From the IMG/VR virus record IMGVR_UViG_3300006789_006867, positions 1 through 47,263 of that record: DNA of 47,263 bases, one strand, 5' to 3'. Position numbers and translations under genes: made by a program. Source of the DNA: a virus. Position 1 is the first letter of the stretch. Every line of letters starts with the position of its first letter. Positions 1-8,298 of the stretch are shown here, piece after piece. The notes below the pieces were generated by a model. That model saw only the letters and a list, made by a program, of their open reading frames with translations. It was not told where the DNA came from and did not search any database.

Positions 1-192
1 GCTGCTGATGATTTGGCAGTTTATGTGTTTACATCTTATATATTGACTACTATGGGACCTGGAAGCGACAATTATAAAGCATTAACCGCTGCTGGCTCCG
101 TTGGTAAACTTTATGAGTTAACAATGAGTGCGATTACAATGTATACTAATCTTCTTGAAATCCTAGATGAAACTGCATGTGGCGGTAAATAG
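1..192 (+). CDS. C-terminal fragment of an unidentified protein (5' end outside window)
   Basis: The frame is open from the first base to a TAG at 190-192 and gives 63 residues. The fragment is mixed alpha-helical in character and ends in a Cys-Gly-Gly-Lys tail; I recognise no motif. Because the start lies outside the window, neither length nor family can be judged. A short GTG-started reading frame overlaps its stop codon by one base (192-194). That it is a real gene end is supported by the open frame and by compact packing on the same strand. Function unknown. Confidence 0.6.
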   Translation, partial: AADDLAVYVFTSYILTTMGPGSDNYKALTAAGSVGKLYELTMSAITMYTNLLEILDETACGGK

Positions 193-281
193 TGGGTCTA
201 CTGTTTTGTACTTTAGGGCTTCTCGGCGGTCTTTCGGTTGTTGGGTTAACAATGTTAATTAGCTGGTGTGTTTTTAAATAA
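192..281 (+). CDS. Possible 29-residue single-span membrane peptide
   Basis: A GTG start overlaps the upstream TAG (TAGTG) and a 29-codon frame runs to TAA. Almost the whole peptide is hydrophobic: Leu/Gly/Val/Phe run over residues 2-24, then a Trp-Cys-Val-Phe-Lys end. This would form one transmembrane helix. No clear Shine-Dalgarno sequence is visible, but the stop/start overlap would allow re-initiation. It could be a small phage membrane peptide, or chance in a 124-base intergenic gap. An internal ATG at 252 would leave too little to matter. Confidence 0.3.
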   Translation: MGLLFCTLGLLGGLSVVGLTMLISWCVFK

Positions 282-316
282 ATGTATTATACTACAAGAA
301 CTAACTACTTATAAAT

Positions 317-1435
317 ATGAAATTACTATTTGAAAATTGGCGAAAGTTTATTAAAGAAGTCGAAAGCGAAGAAGTGCCCGTTCCAGAGGAAACCCCAGAG
401 GAAACCCCAGAAGATAACGTATTAGATCTATCTAAAGAATTGGACTCTGGTTTTTGTAAATATAATCCTCTCATCAACGAATACGCACAATACTCTCCAG
501 ATCAATTGGCCAATGTATTCATGTTTGTAATTGGGACTCAACAAATGAGATGGTATGATGTGGTACCAAAATTTCCATTGTTAATGAACTTTGTGCATAA
601 AAATGATGGTTTAATGACTGATGCTAATTTACAAAATCCTGGTGAAGCTAAACCTAGATATGATTTTCCTGGGTTTGGACAGTTAGTTATGGGACCGCGA
701 AAACATGCAATTGATTATTTGTGGAAAAACAGAGAAAACATATATTCTAGTTTTAGTAGCTTGTTCAGTGAATATAATAATTCTAGTGGGCTAAAAAAAG
801 AAGAAGCATTGTTTAATATTTATTTGCAAGCATTAACATTACCAGGATTTGGCTTACCAAAAGCGGCGTTTGCAACTCAATTAGTTATTGGACGCTTAGG
901 TTGTATTGACTCTATCAACCTCAACATATATAAAGGAATATCAAAAAAATTTAACATATTGACACCTGGAGGTAAAGGATTTCGAACACCTAAAGTTACT
1001 ACATCTGGTAAAAAAGTTATTCAAGCGGGGGAATTCGATAGCAACATAATTAAACTCGGACCTAGGGGCATTGAATTGGCCGAAGAATACTTAGAATTTT
1101 TAAGACAGATTGCAAAAGAAACTGATGCAAAAAATATATCTCAAAAATTATGGGATTCTTGGGTAGAGTTAGTGGCTAAAAAAATTAATATTAAAGATGA
1201 TCTTAAAGTAATAATGCCAGATGGTTCTGAACATGTTGTGCCAAATGATTATTCCAAGAATGTTAAAGGCGCAGAAAAAAATCCTGCAGCTGCTTTTAGA
1301 AAGAAGTATATAGGCAAAATAACCGGATCAGAAGTTTCTAGACAACACCATATCCCAACAATGTATGAAAGCAAAAAAGAACAATTGTTGTTTGAAAATT
1401 GGTCTAAATATTTTTACAGTTTAATAAAAAAGTAG
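317..1435 (+). CDS. Phage protein with HhH-GPD-like signature and LLFENW motifs at both ends
   Basis: The protein has 372 residues and starts at ATG 317. Around residues 175-200 it carries LPGFGLPKAAF, then a hydrophobic stretch, then GCIDSINL. This resembles the helix-hairpin-helix plus catalytic Asp of the endonuclease III/AlkA DNA glycosylase superfamily (LPGVGRKTA ... VDTH). The rest of that fold is not obvious by eye and no Fe-S cysteine loop is visible. The N-terminus (MKLLFENWRKFIKEVE) and C-terminus (LLFENWSKYFY) share an LLFENW motif. The N-terminal peptide also resembles the short targeting peptides of T4 capsid-packaged proteins, and I-K-E at 12-14 fits the gp21-type (L/I)xE cleavage site. 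An acidic Pro/Glu linker follows. A packaged DNA-repair-like protein is an inference; hypothetical phage protein is the safe call. Confidence 0.55.
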   Translation: MKLLFENWRKFIKEVESEEVPVPEETPEETPEDNVLDLSKELDSGFCKYNPLINEYAQYSPDQLANVFMFVIGTQQMRWYDVVPKFPLLMNFVHKNDGLMTDANLQNPGEAKPRYDFPGFGQLVMGPRKHAIDYLWKNRENIYSSFSSLFSEYNNSSGLKKEEALFNIYLQALTLPGFGLPKAAFATQLVIGRLGCIDSINLNIYKGISKKFNILTPGGKGFRTPKVTTSGKKVIQAGEFDSNIIKLGPRGIELAEEYLEFLRQIAKETDAKNISQKLWDSWVELVAKKINIKDDLKVIMPDGSEHVVPNDYSKNVKGAEKNPAAAFRKKYIGKITGSEVSRQHHIPTMYESKKEQLLFENWSKYFYSLIKK

Positions 1436-1458
1436 TAAACGTTTAATCTAAAATATAG

Positions 1459-1474
1459 TAATATGATCATATTA
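1459..1474 (+). promoter_or_regulatory. 16-bp perfect palindrome just upstream of the adenylosuccinate synthetase ribosome binding site
   Basis: TAATATGATCATATTA is identical to its reverse complement. It lies directly before the Shine-Dalgarno GGAGG (1479-1483) of the next gene. A -10-like TATAGT (1454-1459) abuts its left end, but no convincing -35 was found. It could be an operator or an RNA hairpin influencing translation, or chance in AT-rich DNA. Confidence 0.3.
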
Positions 1475-1488
1475 ACTTGGAGGTTTTT

Positions 1489-2502
1489 ATGTTAGCAGAT
1501 GTTGTTGTCGATCTTCAATACGGAGATTGTGGCAAAGGCAAGGTAACACACCACTTATGCAGAAACGGGGACTATACTCATGTCATACGATATAATGGTG
1601 GGTGTAATGCGGGGCACACTATTTATCACCATGGAAGGCAATATATTACTCATCATATCCCTGCTGGTGTTTTTTTCGGTATTAAATCTATCATTGGTTC
1701 TGGTTGCGTTGTATATCCTGAACAATTTTTTAGAGAAATACACGAACTCGAAAGAGGAGATATTAGAACAGAAGGACTCATCTACATCGCAAAAAACGCC
1801 CACGTCATCACAGGAGAACACCTAAAAGAAGATGAGAAAGACACTTCAATCGGCACCACTAAACGTGGAAATGGTCCAGCATATCGTGACAAATATAATA
1901 GAACGGGCGTTAGAGCAGAAGATGTCCCAGAGCTTCGTCCTTATTTAATCGATCTATATAAAGAGTTACATACAAAAGATAGTACAGTAAAAATATTATT
2001 TGAAGGCGCGCAAGGGTTTGGTTTGGATGTTGATTGGGGCGATTATCCTTATGTCACTTCTTCTAATTGTATTTCAGGTGCAGCTGTAATGAACGGTGTT
2101 CCACCTCAAGCAATCCGCAATGTTTGGGGTGTTGCAAAAGCATATGAAACTTATGTCGGTGCAAAACAATTTCAACCTGCAGGTGAAATATTTAATAAGA
2201 TACAAAGAGTGGGTGAAGAGTTTGGCGCAACAACCGGACGTAAAAGACAAGTTAATTGGATGAATATAGATTTTCTTAAGAAAGCTATTAATATTAATGG
2301 CGTTACTCATCTTGTCATAAATAAAATGGACGTTTTAGAAGAAGTGCGGCGGTGGGTTCTTTTTGATAAGGCACACAAAAAGTTCTTTCAAAATAAAGAT
2401 GATTTTAAACGCTTTATCCTTCAAGCTATCGAGCCAGAACATAAATTTGGTTGGAATGAAATAAAGAGCGTTTATTTTTCAGAACATAAAGATAAAATTT
2501 AA
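1489..2502 (+). CDS. Adenylosuccinate synthetase family protein (PurA/PurZ-like, short form)
   Basis: The family joins IMP (PurA) or dGMP (PurZ of aminoadenine phages) to aspartate using a nucleotide triphosphate. The start is set at ATG 1489, 337 residues, because GGAGG at 1479-1483 precedes it; a TTG four codons upstream overlaps that site. The P-loop GDCGKGK (residues 12-18) keeps the catalytic Asp13. The general acid His is present in GGCNAGHT (His43), and the nucleotide-binding loop appears as GATTGRKRQ near residue 250. At 337 residues it is much shorter than bacterial PurA (about 430) and matches the compact archaeal PurA/PurZ class. As I recall it, characterised PurZ proteins replace the P-loop Asp, so its presence points to PurA-type or intermediate chemistry. 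The exact substrate is unresolved. Confidence 0.88.
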   Translation: MLADVVVDLQYGDCGKGKVTHHLCRNGDYTHVIRYNGGCNAGHTIYHHGRQYITHHIPAGVFFGIKSIIGSGCVVYPEQFFREIHELERGDIRTEGLIYIAKNAHVITGEHLKEDEKDTSIGTTKRGNGPAYRDKYNRTGVRAEDVPELRPYLIDLYKELHTKDSTVKILFEGAQGFGLDVDWGDYPYVTSSNCISGAAVMNGVPPQAIRNVWGVAKAYETYVGAKQFQPAGEIFNKIQRVGEEFGATTGRKRQVNWMNIDFLKKAININGVTHLVINKMDVLEEVRRWVLFDKAHKKFFQNKDDFKRFILQAIEPEHKFGWNEIKSVYFSEHKDKI

Positions 2503-2570
2503 CTTCAATTACTCTCCTTTTAAAATAAAACGACTATTTATTGTACAAATCTTTAAAAGGGGACTATAGT

Positions 2571-4985
2571 ATGTCACGCAAGTTCACAAAAAATGAAGCA
2601 ATATTAATTAAAAAGATCCTTAATCAAAAGTTGCAGCAAGAAGGAATGGCTGACAAATATAAGGCTTGGCGAGAAAAGAAAAAAGCAAAAAAAGCCGCAA
2701 AAAAAGCCGCAAAAAAAGCCCCTTCGGGCACAGGCACGCCAGTCAAGGGTGATGTTAAAGATCCTCCTGGTGGAGAGGCAGCGGAATCAACTGGACGTGG
2801 TGATTGGTCTGAAAGATCGGGCGAAGAGTGGCGCACCGGCAAACATAGAAAAGATACAGAAATGTGGAGTCGTGGCGGTGTTGATAAAACAATACAACCT
2901 TCTGGTAAAGGATATCATACTAAAAAATTGGGTGGAAGTGACACAATGCGCGCTCTTAAACAGCAGCAAGCAGGAGAAGATAAGGACCAAGAACTACGTA
3001 AAAAGCCGCCGAAGGATCCCACTGATTCTGGTGGTGGTGGAGATGACGACGGCAAGGGTGGCGACGGACAACAAACTGTCACACTTCCGAACGGCATGGT
3101 GCTTAACGTTGTAATTAATAATAGCAATCAAATAGTGAGCGCTGAGACGGAATCAGGCAAACCAGTCGATCCAGCGAAGATACCAGATGAGGTAAAACCG
3201 GATGAAGGTGGAGGTGGTACAGGTGGAGGCGGCGCAGGTTCTAAGTTTGCAGTGCCAGTATTTAAAAAATTTAGCGGAAAAGAACAAGAGGCGGGAGCAC
3301 CACAAAGAAGTCTTTCAAGTCAATTAATGAAGCTATTTCCTGATATTCCAAAAGGCGCTATTACTCAAATGTTAAAAGATGTTGCTAGCCAACTCAAGAA
3401 CAATGGAGTGAACATTCAAGAAAATGCAAAATTAATTGCTAAAATACTTCTTGAACGATTGTCACACTATAATCAGAAAATGATTATTGAAGGTAGAAAA
3501 TCTCAAGGTGAGGTTTCTAGCGCTGAGGTGGGCGCGGGAGAAGCTGGAAATATCCTGCAGCAACTAGATCAGTTTTTAGACTCTCTTAAATCTGCCGAAG
3601 AAGTAAAGAAATTTCTAAAATACGTACAGAATGGATTTGAACCAGAAGGATTTGCAGAATATTGGGATAAGGTTGGGACAGGAGAGGTTGAAGATAAAGT
3701 TAAATGGAGTCCAGGCAGTCAACAGCCTGCAGCCAAGGCTGCAGCTGGTGAGGAGCCTGCAGCTGGCGCAGAGCCTGCAGCTGGCGAATCTGCAGATGAA
3801 ATAGAACAAAAAAAGATTGCTGCAGCGAAGCGCCGAGCAACACGAAAAGCAGCACGAAAAAAGAAAGGGAAAAGAAGAGAAAGTCTCATTAGAGAAGCCG
3901 CAGGAGAACCATTTTCAGGTGGAGGCAGAAAAAAAGTAAGCACCTATTATGGTAAAGGTGGGGCAGGCTTTAAAAAGATACAAGATAAATTAGCTTCTTT
4001 TTCGAAAGGTTCTCCATGTGATGAATTGAAACAAGAGTTAAAAAATCAAGATTTAGATTCACCAGAAGGTAGAGCTGGTGCGACTAAAGACGATCAAGCA
4101 TATTTGGGCGCATATAAGATTTATAAAAAAATCACTAAAGCGCTTCCAAAACTTGCTGCAGATCCAGACTGCGAGGCTTGGGCTAAGGAGCAAATAAAAT
4201 TCTTTAAAATTGGTAAGCTTACAGATTCCGACAGGGCGGTTAAAGCTTCTAGAGCAGCTAGAGGGGTTAAAGAACCAAAAGAGAAAGAATATGCACCAGA
4301 AAAAATAACAAATGTAAAAGGAAAAGTCAACTTAAGACAGTCAATTGGACCAAATCTTAAGAAAGCTGGTATTGAGCTTAATAGCCCAGAAGGATCAAAG
4401 CTTCATAACAAACTTCAGAAAGTTATAAGAAGATTCTTGGTTAAAAACTTAACAAGAGTCACTGGGCAATCTGAAGAGGAAGTTAGAAGCATGATCATAG
4501 CACAACCAACAGGAGTCGATAAAAGAAAGGCTCAAGCCGCCCAAGCAATGAAAGAGAGTATTGAGGAAATTAGAAGTATTTTAGAAGCGGAAGGCTATGT
4601 AGTTACCGAGTCTGCCATCGGATCCGCCATCGGCGGCAGAATAAAAGGACTGGTAAAATCAATCTTTGGCAAGTCTCGTTTGAAGGCTGGGGGTGGATTC
4701 AAAAAATCTGGATCTGCCTTCGCAAGAACTATGAAGCATCTAAGAAAAACTAATCCGGAACTTTACAGGGATCAAATGAAAGATCTAACTGATTCCGGCG
4801 CAGTGGATGAAGAAGATCCGCCTCGGAAAAAGAAGCAAGATGGAGAAAAGAAGCAAGATGGAGAAAAGAAGCAAGCTATAAAAGAATCATTTAACAATTA
4901 CCTTATTCATGAAGTATTAAAGCAAGAGAAGGTGCTTCTAGAAAAGACAATAAACGTTTTAAGGGAACGTGGTACTATTAAATGA
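2571..4985 (+). CDS. Large Lys/Ala/Gly-rich phage protein, probably virion-associated
   Basis: Start chosen at ATG 2571, preceded by AAAGGGG at 2556-2562; 804 residues. A TTG ten codons upstream lacks such a site. The N-terminal third is low-complexity: a histone-H1-like run of Lys/Ala repeats around residues 38-50, then Gly/Asp/Pro-rich linkers. The middle and C-terminal parts contain predicted-looking helices and basic patches, Glu-Pro-Ala-Ala-Gly repeats near residues 395-410, and a Lys-Gln-Asp-Gly-Glu-Lys repeat near the end. No catalytic motif is recognised. It overlaps the next gene by 4 bases (ATGA). Its setting among capsid-like genes and its basic composition suggest a head-internal or DNA-contacting role, which is inference. 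Confidence 0.6.
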   Translation: MSRKFTKNEAILIKKILNQKLQQEGMADKYKAWREKKKAKKAAKKAAKKAPSGTGTPVKGDVKDPPGGEAAESTGRGDWSERSGEEWRTGKHRKDTEMWSRGGVDKTIQPSGKGYHTKKLGGSDTMRALKQQQAGEDKDQELRKKPPKDPTDSGGGGDDDGKGGDGQQTVTLPNGMVLNVVINNSNQIVSAETESGKPVDPAKIPDEVKPDEGGGGTGGGGAGSKFAVPVFKKFSGKEQEAGAPQRSLSSQLMKLFPDIPKGAITQMLKDVASQLKNNGVNIQENAKLIAKILLERLSHYNQKMIIEGRKSQGEVSSAEVGAGEAGNILQQLDQFLDSLKSAEEVKKFLKYVQNGFEPEGFAEYWDKVGTGEVEDKVKWSPGSQQPAAKAAAGEEPAAGAEPAAGESADEIEQKKIAAAKRRATRKAARKKKGKRRESLIREAAGEPFSGGGRKKVSTYYGKGGAGFKKIQDKLASFSKGSPCDELKQELKNQDLDSPEGRAGATKDDQAYLGAYKIYKKITKALPKLAADPDCEAWAKEQIKFFKIGKLTDSDRAVKASRAARGVKEPKEKEYAPEKITNVKGKVNLRQSIGPNLKKAGIELNSPEGSKLHNKLQKVIRRFLVKNLTRVTGQSEEEVRSMIIAQPTGVDKRKAQAAQAMKESIEEIRSILEAEGYVVTESAIGSAIGGRIKGLVKSIFGKSRLKAGGGFKKSGSAFARTMKHLRKTNPELYRDQMKDLTDSGAVDEEDPPRKKKQDGEKKQDGEKKQAIKESFNNYLIHEVLKQEKVLLEKTINVLRERGTIK
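4833..4876 (+). repeat. 18-bp in-frame tandem repeat (about 2.4 copies)
   Basis: The unit AAGCAAGATGGAGAAAAG occurs at 4833-4850 and 4851-4868 and is followed by a partial copy. It encodes repeated Lys-Gln-Asp-Gly-Glu-Lys near the end of the preceding gene and is probably variable in length between relatives. Confidence 0.75.
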
Positions 4986-5785
4986 CATACAAGATAACAA
5001 ACAAGTCTTCTTATAACACTTCCCCAATAGAAGATAAAATGAAAAACTTTTATCCTTATGCTCAAAAGCAACTTGGGTTTGATAAAACACCCTCATTTGT
5101 ATTTGATTCAGATCCTGAAAATGCTCAAAATATTTTAGGTAAAACAGCGCAATATGAGCCAAACACAATGACAATTACTGTTTTTGTTGATTCTAGACAC
5201 CCAAAAGACATCTTAAGATCACTTGCGCACGAGCTAGTACACCATGCACAAAACTGCAGGGGTGAGTTTAAAAATCCTACTTCCACACACTTAGGATACG
5301 CGCAAGAAGATGAACACATGCAGGAAATGGAACGAGAAGCCTATGAACAGGGGAATATGTGTTTTAGATCGTGGGAAGATGGATATAAAAAGAAATTTGG
5401 TATACAAGAAACTAATTATAAAGCGCTCAAGCTTAAAGGAGAAACTACAATGGGACTTAAAGATTGGAAAAATCAGGAAATTAATGCCATGTTAATGGAA
5501 AAGTTCGGATACAATATTCCAAAACCAACCAAAAAAGTATTAAATGAAGGAGGCGGGTTACAAGCACCAGATTTTAAATCTAATTATAGGACACTGGATT
5601 TAGATAATCAGGATTTGGAAAAGCTTGATCAAGCTGAAGAGGACGAGGATGTTGATTTAAACCTCAACCCACATTCTGTAGAATCTAGAAAGGATAAACT
5701 AGAGCTAGATGATGACAAAGAACTTAATGAAGAACAGCTTCGCTCAATGATCGATTCAATATTAAACAATATTATTTCTAACTAA
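4982..5785 (+). CDS. HExxH zinc metalloprotease-like phage protein
   Basis: The protein has 267 residues; its ATG overlaps the upstream TGA (ATGA), indicating translational coupling. A zincin signature HELVHH sits at residues 83-88 inside a hydrophobic helix (SLAHELVHHAQ). A downstream acidic helix near residues 117-125 contains MEREAYEQG and could supply the third zinc ligand. Hydrophobic strands before the HExxH (TITVFVDSRH) fit the usual metallopeptidase layout. The C-terminal 80 residues are acidic and low-complexity. There is no signal peptide, so it should act inside the cell or capsid. Candidates are prohead maturation or processing of a packaged protein, but the substrate is unknown. 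T4-type phages normally use the unrelated serine protease gp21. Confidence 0.7.
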   Translation: MTYKITNKSSYNTSPIEDKMKNFYPYAQKQLGFDKTPSFVFDSDPENAQNILGKTAQYEPNTMTITVFVDSRHPKDILRSLAHELVHHAQNCRGEFKNPTSTHLGYAQEDEHMQEMEREAYEQGNMCFRSWEDGYKKKFGIQETNYKALKLKGETTMGLKDWKNQEINAMLMEKFGYNIPKPTKKVLNEGGGLQAPDFKSNYRTLDLDNQDLEKLDQAEEDEDVDLNLNPHSVESRKDKLELDDDKELNEEQLRSMIDSILNNIISN

Positions 5786-5796
5786 GGAGATTATAA

Positions 5797-8298
5797 ATGG
5801 GTGGTGTTGCAGGACATTTAGCGCATCTTTATGACAACCGTGATTTAACTTATACTGAAATGGCAGAAATTTTAACTGCCGCATCACAAGGCGAATTAAT
5901 TGGTACAGAAAAAACAGATGGTTATAACATATATCTAGGCTATGTTGATGGGCGAGTTCGCGCTGCCAGGAATAAAGGTGATATGAGTCGCGGTGGCATG
6001 ACTTTAGAAGATTTGGTTAATCGCACTTTTAAAGGTGGTGAGAAAACTAAAAAAGCTTATGTTACCGCATTCAAAGCTTATAAACAAGCAGTAGATTCCC
6101 TTTCAGATGAAGAGCGTAATTCCATTTTCGGTTTAGAGGGTGATATCTTTTATAATACTGAAATTCAGGGACCAATTGCTCCAAATGTTGTTAATTATGA
6201 TGAAAATATTGTTTCCATTCACCACATGGGACATAAAAGATATAATAAAGAAACAAATGATTTAGAAATCGTTGAAGCGGTACAAGAATCTCAAGTGCTA
6301 GATCAGGTTATTGATCGGTTTGAAGAAATGAAAACAGAAGAATCATTTTCTGTTAAAAGAACTGCATTTTTAAAACTCAATCAATTAGACGACGATGTAC
6401 ATTTAAAAACAGTTTTATCAAAAATACGCAATACCGGATTTCAAGGTGATATGACAATTGGTGATTATTTATACGTCAATCTAATGAGACAAATTCGGCA
6501 GCAATTAAGATTGCCCCCATCAATAACAAAGCTTGTCGCCAATAGGGTGCTTAAAAGCCCTGGCTATTTAAGCTTAACAAAATTAAAGAAGATATTAAAA
6601 GAACGTGGTACTGAAGAGTCGTATCCGGTTGTAAAAGACTTTGTTGATAATTCTAATACAGAAATAAAAAAATTAATTTGGCCAATTGAGTTAGCAATAC
6701 ATGATTTCGCTGTCGAATTATTGAGAAGTTTGAGAAGCGCTTATATCTTAGATAGTGACGCCGAGCTTGATAGAATTAAAAAAGACGTTGAACAAGCTAT
6801 CAACTCTATTCATAAATATGATGGACCTCACAAAGACGAGGCTCATGAAATATTAGCTAAACAATTAGACAAGCTTAAAACTCACGACGATATCGATACA
6901 GTTGTAGAAGGGTTTGTTTTTCAGTGGAAAGGGCAAATGTATAAATTTACCGGTAATTTTGCTCCTATAAATCAATTGTTAGGGCTTTTTAGATACGGTA
7001 GGGGGCATATGCCTCCAATGTCGTTAAACGCTCTTAAAGAGGCATTTACGGGCGTTCCAGAGGGTGTTACTAATAGGGTTATAGCTATATACCCAGGAAG
7101 GTTTCAACCCATGGGTGCACATCACGCCGAAGTGTTTAAAATAATACAAGAAAAATTTGGAGAGGAAAACACCTTTATCTCCACTTCTCCAGTAGTAGAC
7201 GCGAGCGATAAAGGTGGTGTCCCTAAATCACCATTCAATTTTGAAGAAAAGAAAGCCATTATGGTTCGATACGAGATCCCAGAAAATAACATTGTCATGA
7301 CTAAAAATCCATATATAGCAAAAGAGATATTAGAGGATTTTGATCCAGAAACAACCTCAGTCGTCTTTTTTGTTGGTAAAAAAGATATGCAAGAAAGTCC
7401 TAGATTCAATGTGGGCACTACAAAAAAAGGAAAACCAACTTATTTTCAATATTATGAAGGGCATTTAGACGATCTTAAAACATATTCAGAAAATGGTTAT
7501 TTAGCAATTGCTCCTCATATTTCAATTAACATTCCAGGTATTGGCGAGATGTCTGGTACGAATATTCGTCTTGCACTAAAAGGTACTGAGGGCAATCCAA
7601 AGGGATTTAAAGATATAATGGGGTGGTATGATGAGACATTACATAATATGATTGTTAATAAATTAAAAAACGCTGAGTTGAAGGAGGATTCCCAGTTTCA
7701 TGTGGGAATATTTCTTAGGCTAATAGAAGAAGAAATTGATAGAACTTTGTCTGAGGGCTTGGATTTCGAAAAAATGACGACTCAAGATAAAGCTAAATAT
7801 TTTCTACAACAAGCAGGTAATGAAACAAAAGGCATAGCCGCACTTCAGGCGCTGCAAAAACAAGCAAAAGATCTTTTTAATCAAGCAGCTGCCAGAGATG
7901 AAATGTTTAAAGCCTTAAGTAGTGATTTCGTTGTTAAGGCTAAACAAGAAGAAGAAGCTAGAAAAGTAGCAGAAGAAACTCAAGACACAGCAGAAGAAGA
8001 AGCTCAAGACACAGCAGAAGAAGAAGCTCAAGACACAGCAGAAGAAGAAGCACCGGCTATGGAAGCAGAAGCCGAATCATCAGTGGCAGAAAAAGGCGAA
8101 GCATTAGAAGAGATGTCCAGCGGCGGCGGGGGGGCAGCTGCAGGTTTTTCTGGCGGGTTTGGTACCACAGAGGTTAAGCCGGTACGTAGAAGAAAAATAA
8201 AAAGAAAGAAAAAGAAAAAAAAGAAAACAAAGCTAGAAGAACAGTTTATTGATGAAGTATATAACTATTTAATTAAAACAATGAGGCGCGCAATATGA
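5797..8298 (+). CDS. Two-domain fusion: ligase-like KxDG nucleotidyltransferase plus NMNAT-like nucleotidylyltransferase
   Basis: The protein has 833 residues; ATG 5797 follows AAGGAG. Residues about 30-420 carry ATP-dependent ligase motifs: EKTDGYN with candidate nucleophile Lys39, a RAARNKGD segment, EGFVF at 371-375 (motif IV) and YKFTG at 382-386 with Lys383 (motif V). Residues about 428-640 form a second domain with GRFQPMGAHH (434-443) and SGTNIR (586-591), the start and end signatures of HxGH-type nucleotidylyltransferases such as NMNAT/NadM. Here the first His of HxGH is Gly440 while His443 remains, so activity is not assured. The C-terminus has acidic repeats, a Gly-rich hinge and a long Lys run. 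Candidate roles are RNA/DNA end joining or adenylylation with NAD-type nucleotide synthesis, or a structural remnant. The domain calls are stronger than the function. Confidence 0.7.
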   Translation: MGGVAGHLAHLYDNRDLTYTEMAEILTAASQGELIGTEKTDGYNIYLGYVDGRVRAARNKGDMSRGGMTLEDLVNRTFKGGEKTKKAYVTAFKAYKQAVDSLSDEERNSIFGLEGDIFYNTEIQGPIAPNVVNYDENIVSIHHMGHKRYNKETNDLEIVEAVQESQVLDQVIDRFEEMKTEESFSVKRTAFLKLNQLDDDVHLKTVLSKIRNTGFQGDMTIGDYLYVNLMRQIRQQLRLPPSITKLVANRVLKSPGYLSLTKLKKILKERGTEESYPVVKDFVDNSNTEIKKLIWPIELAIHDFAVELLRSLRSAYILDSDAELDRIKKDVEQAINSIHKYDGPHKDEAHEILAKQLDKLKTHDDIDTVVEGFVFQWKGQMYKFTGNFAPINQLLGLFRYGRGHMPPMSLNALKEAFTGVPEGVTNRVIAIYPGRFQPMGAHHAEVFKIIQEKFGEENTFISTSPVVDASDKGGVPKSPFNFEEKKAIMVRYEIPENNIVMTKNPYIAKEILEDFDPETTSVVFFVGKKDMQESPRFNVGTTKKGKPTYFQYYEGHLDDLKTYSENGYLAIAPHISINIPGIGEMSGTNIRLALKGTEGNPKGFKDIMGWYDETLHNMIVNKLKNAELKEDSQFHVGIFLRLIEEEIDRTLSEGLDFEKMTTQDKAKYFLQQAGNETKGIAALQALQKQAKDLFNQAAARDEMFKALSSDFVVKAKQEEEARKVAEETQDTAEEEAQDTAEEEAQDTAEEEAPAMEAEAESSVAEKGEALEEMSSGGGGAAAGFSGGFGTTEVKPVRRRKIKRKKKKKKKTKLEEQFIDEVYNYLIKTMRRAI
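7979..8050 (+). repeat. Three exact 24-bp in-frame tandem repeats
   Basis: Three 24-bp units (7979-8002, 8003-8026, 8027-8050) each begin CTCAAGACACAG and continue into a GAA-rich stretch. They encode a repeated Gln-Asp-Thr-Ala-Glu-Glu-Glu-Ala segment in the acidic tail of the fusion protein. The exact identity suggests recent slippage or expansion. Confidence 0.85.

Noticed and set aside
310-317. Exact TATAAATA late-promoter box
   Set aside because: It overlaps the start codon at 317, so transcription would start inside the gene and miss its conserved LLFENW N-terminus. Treated as chance in AT-rich sequence.
1489-2502. Firm call of PurZ (aminoadenine DNA synthesis)
   Set aside because: The P-loop keeps Asp13, unlike what I recall for characterised PurZ, and no partner Z-genome gene is in view; kept as an open question.
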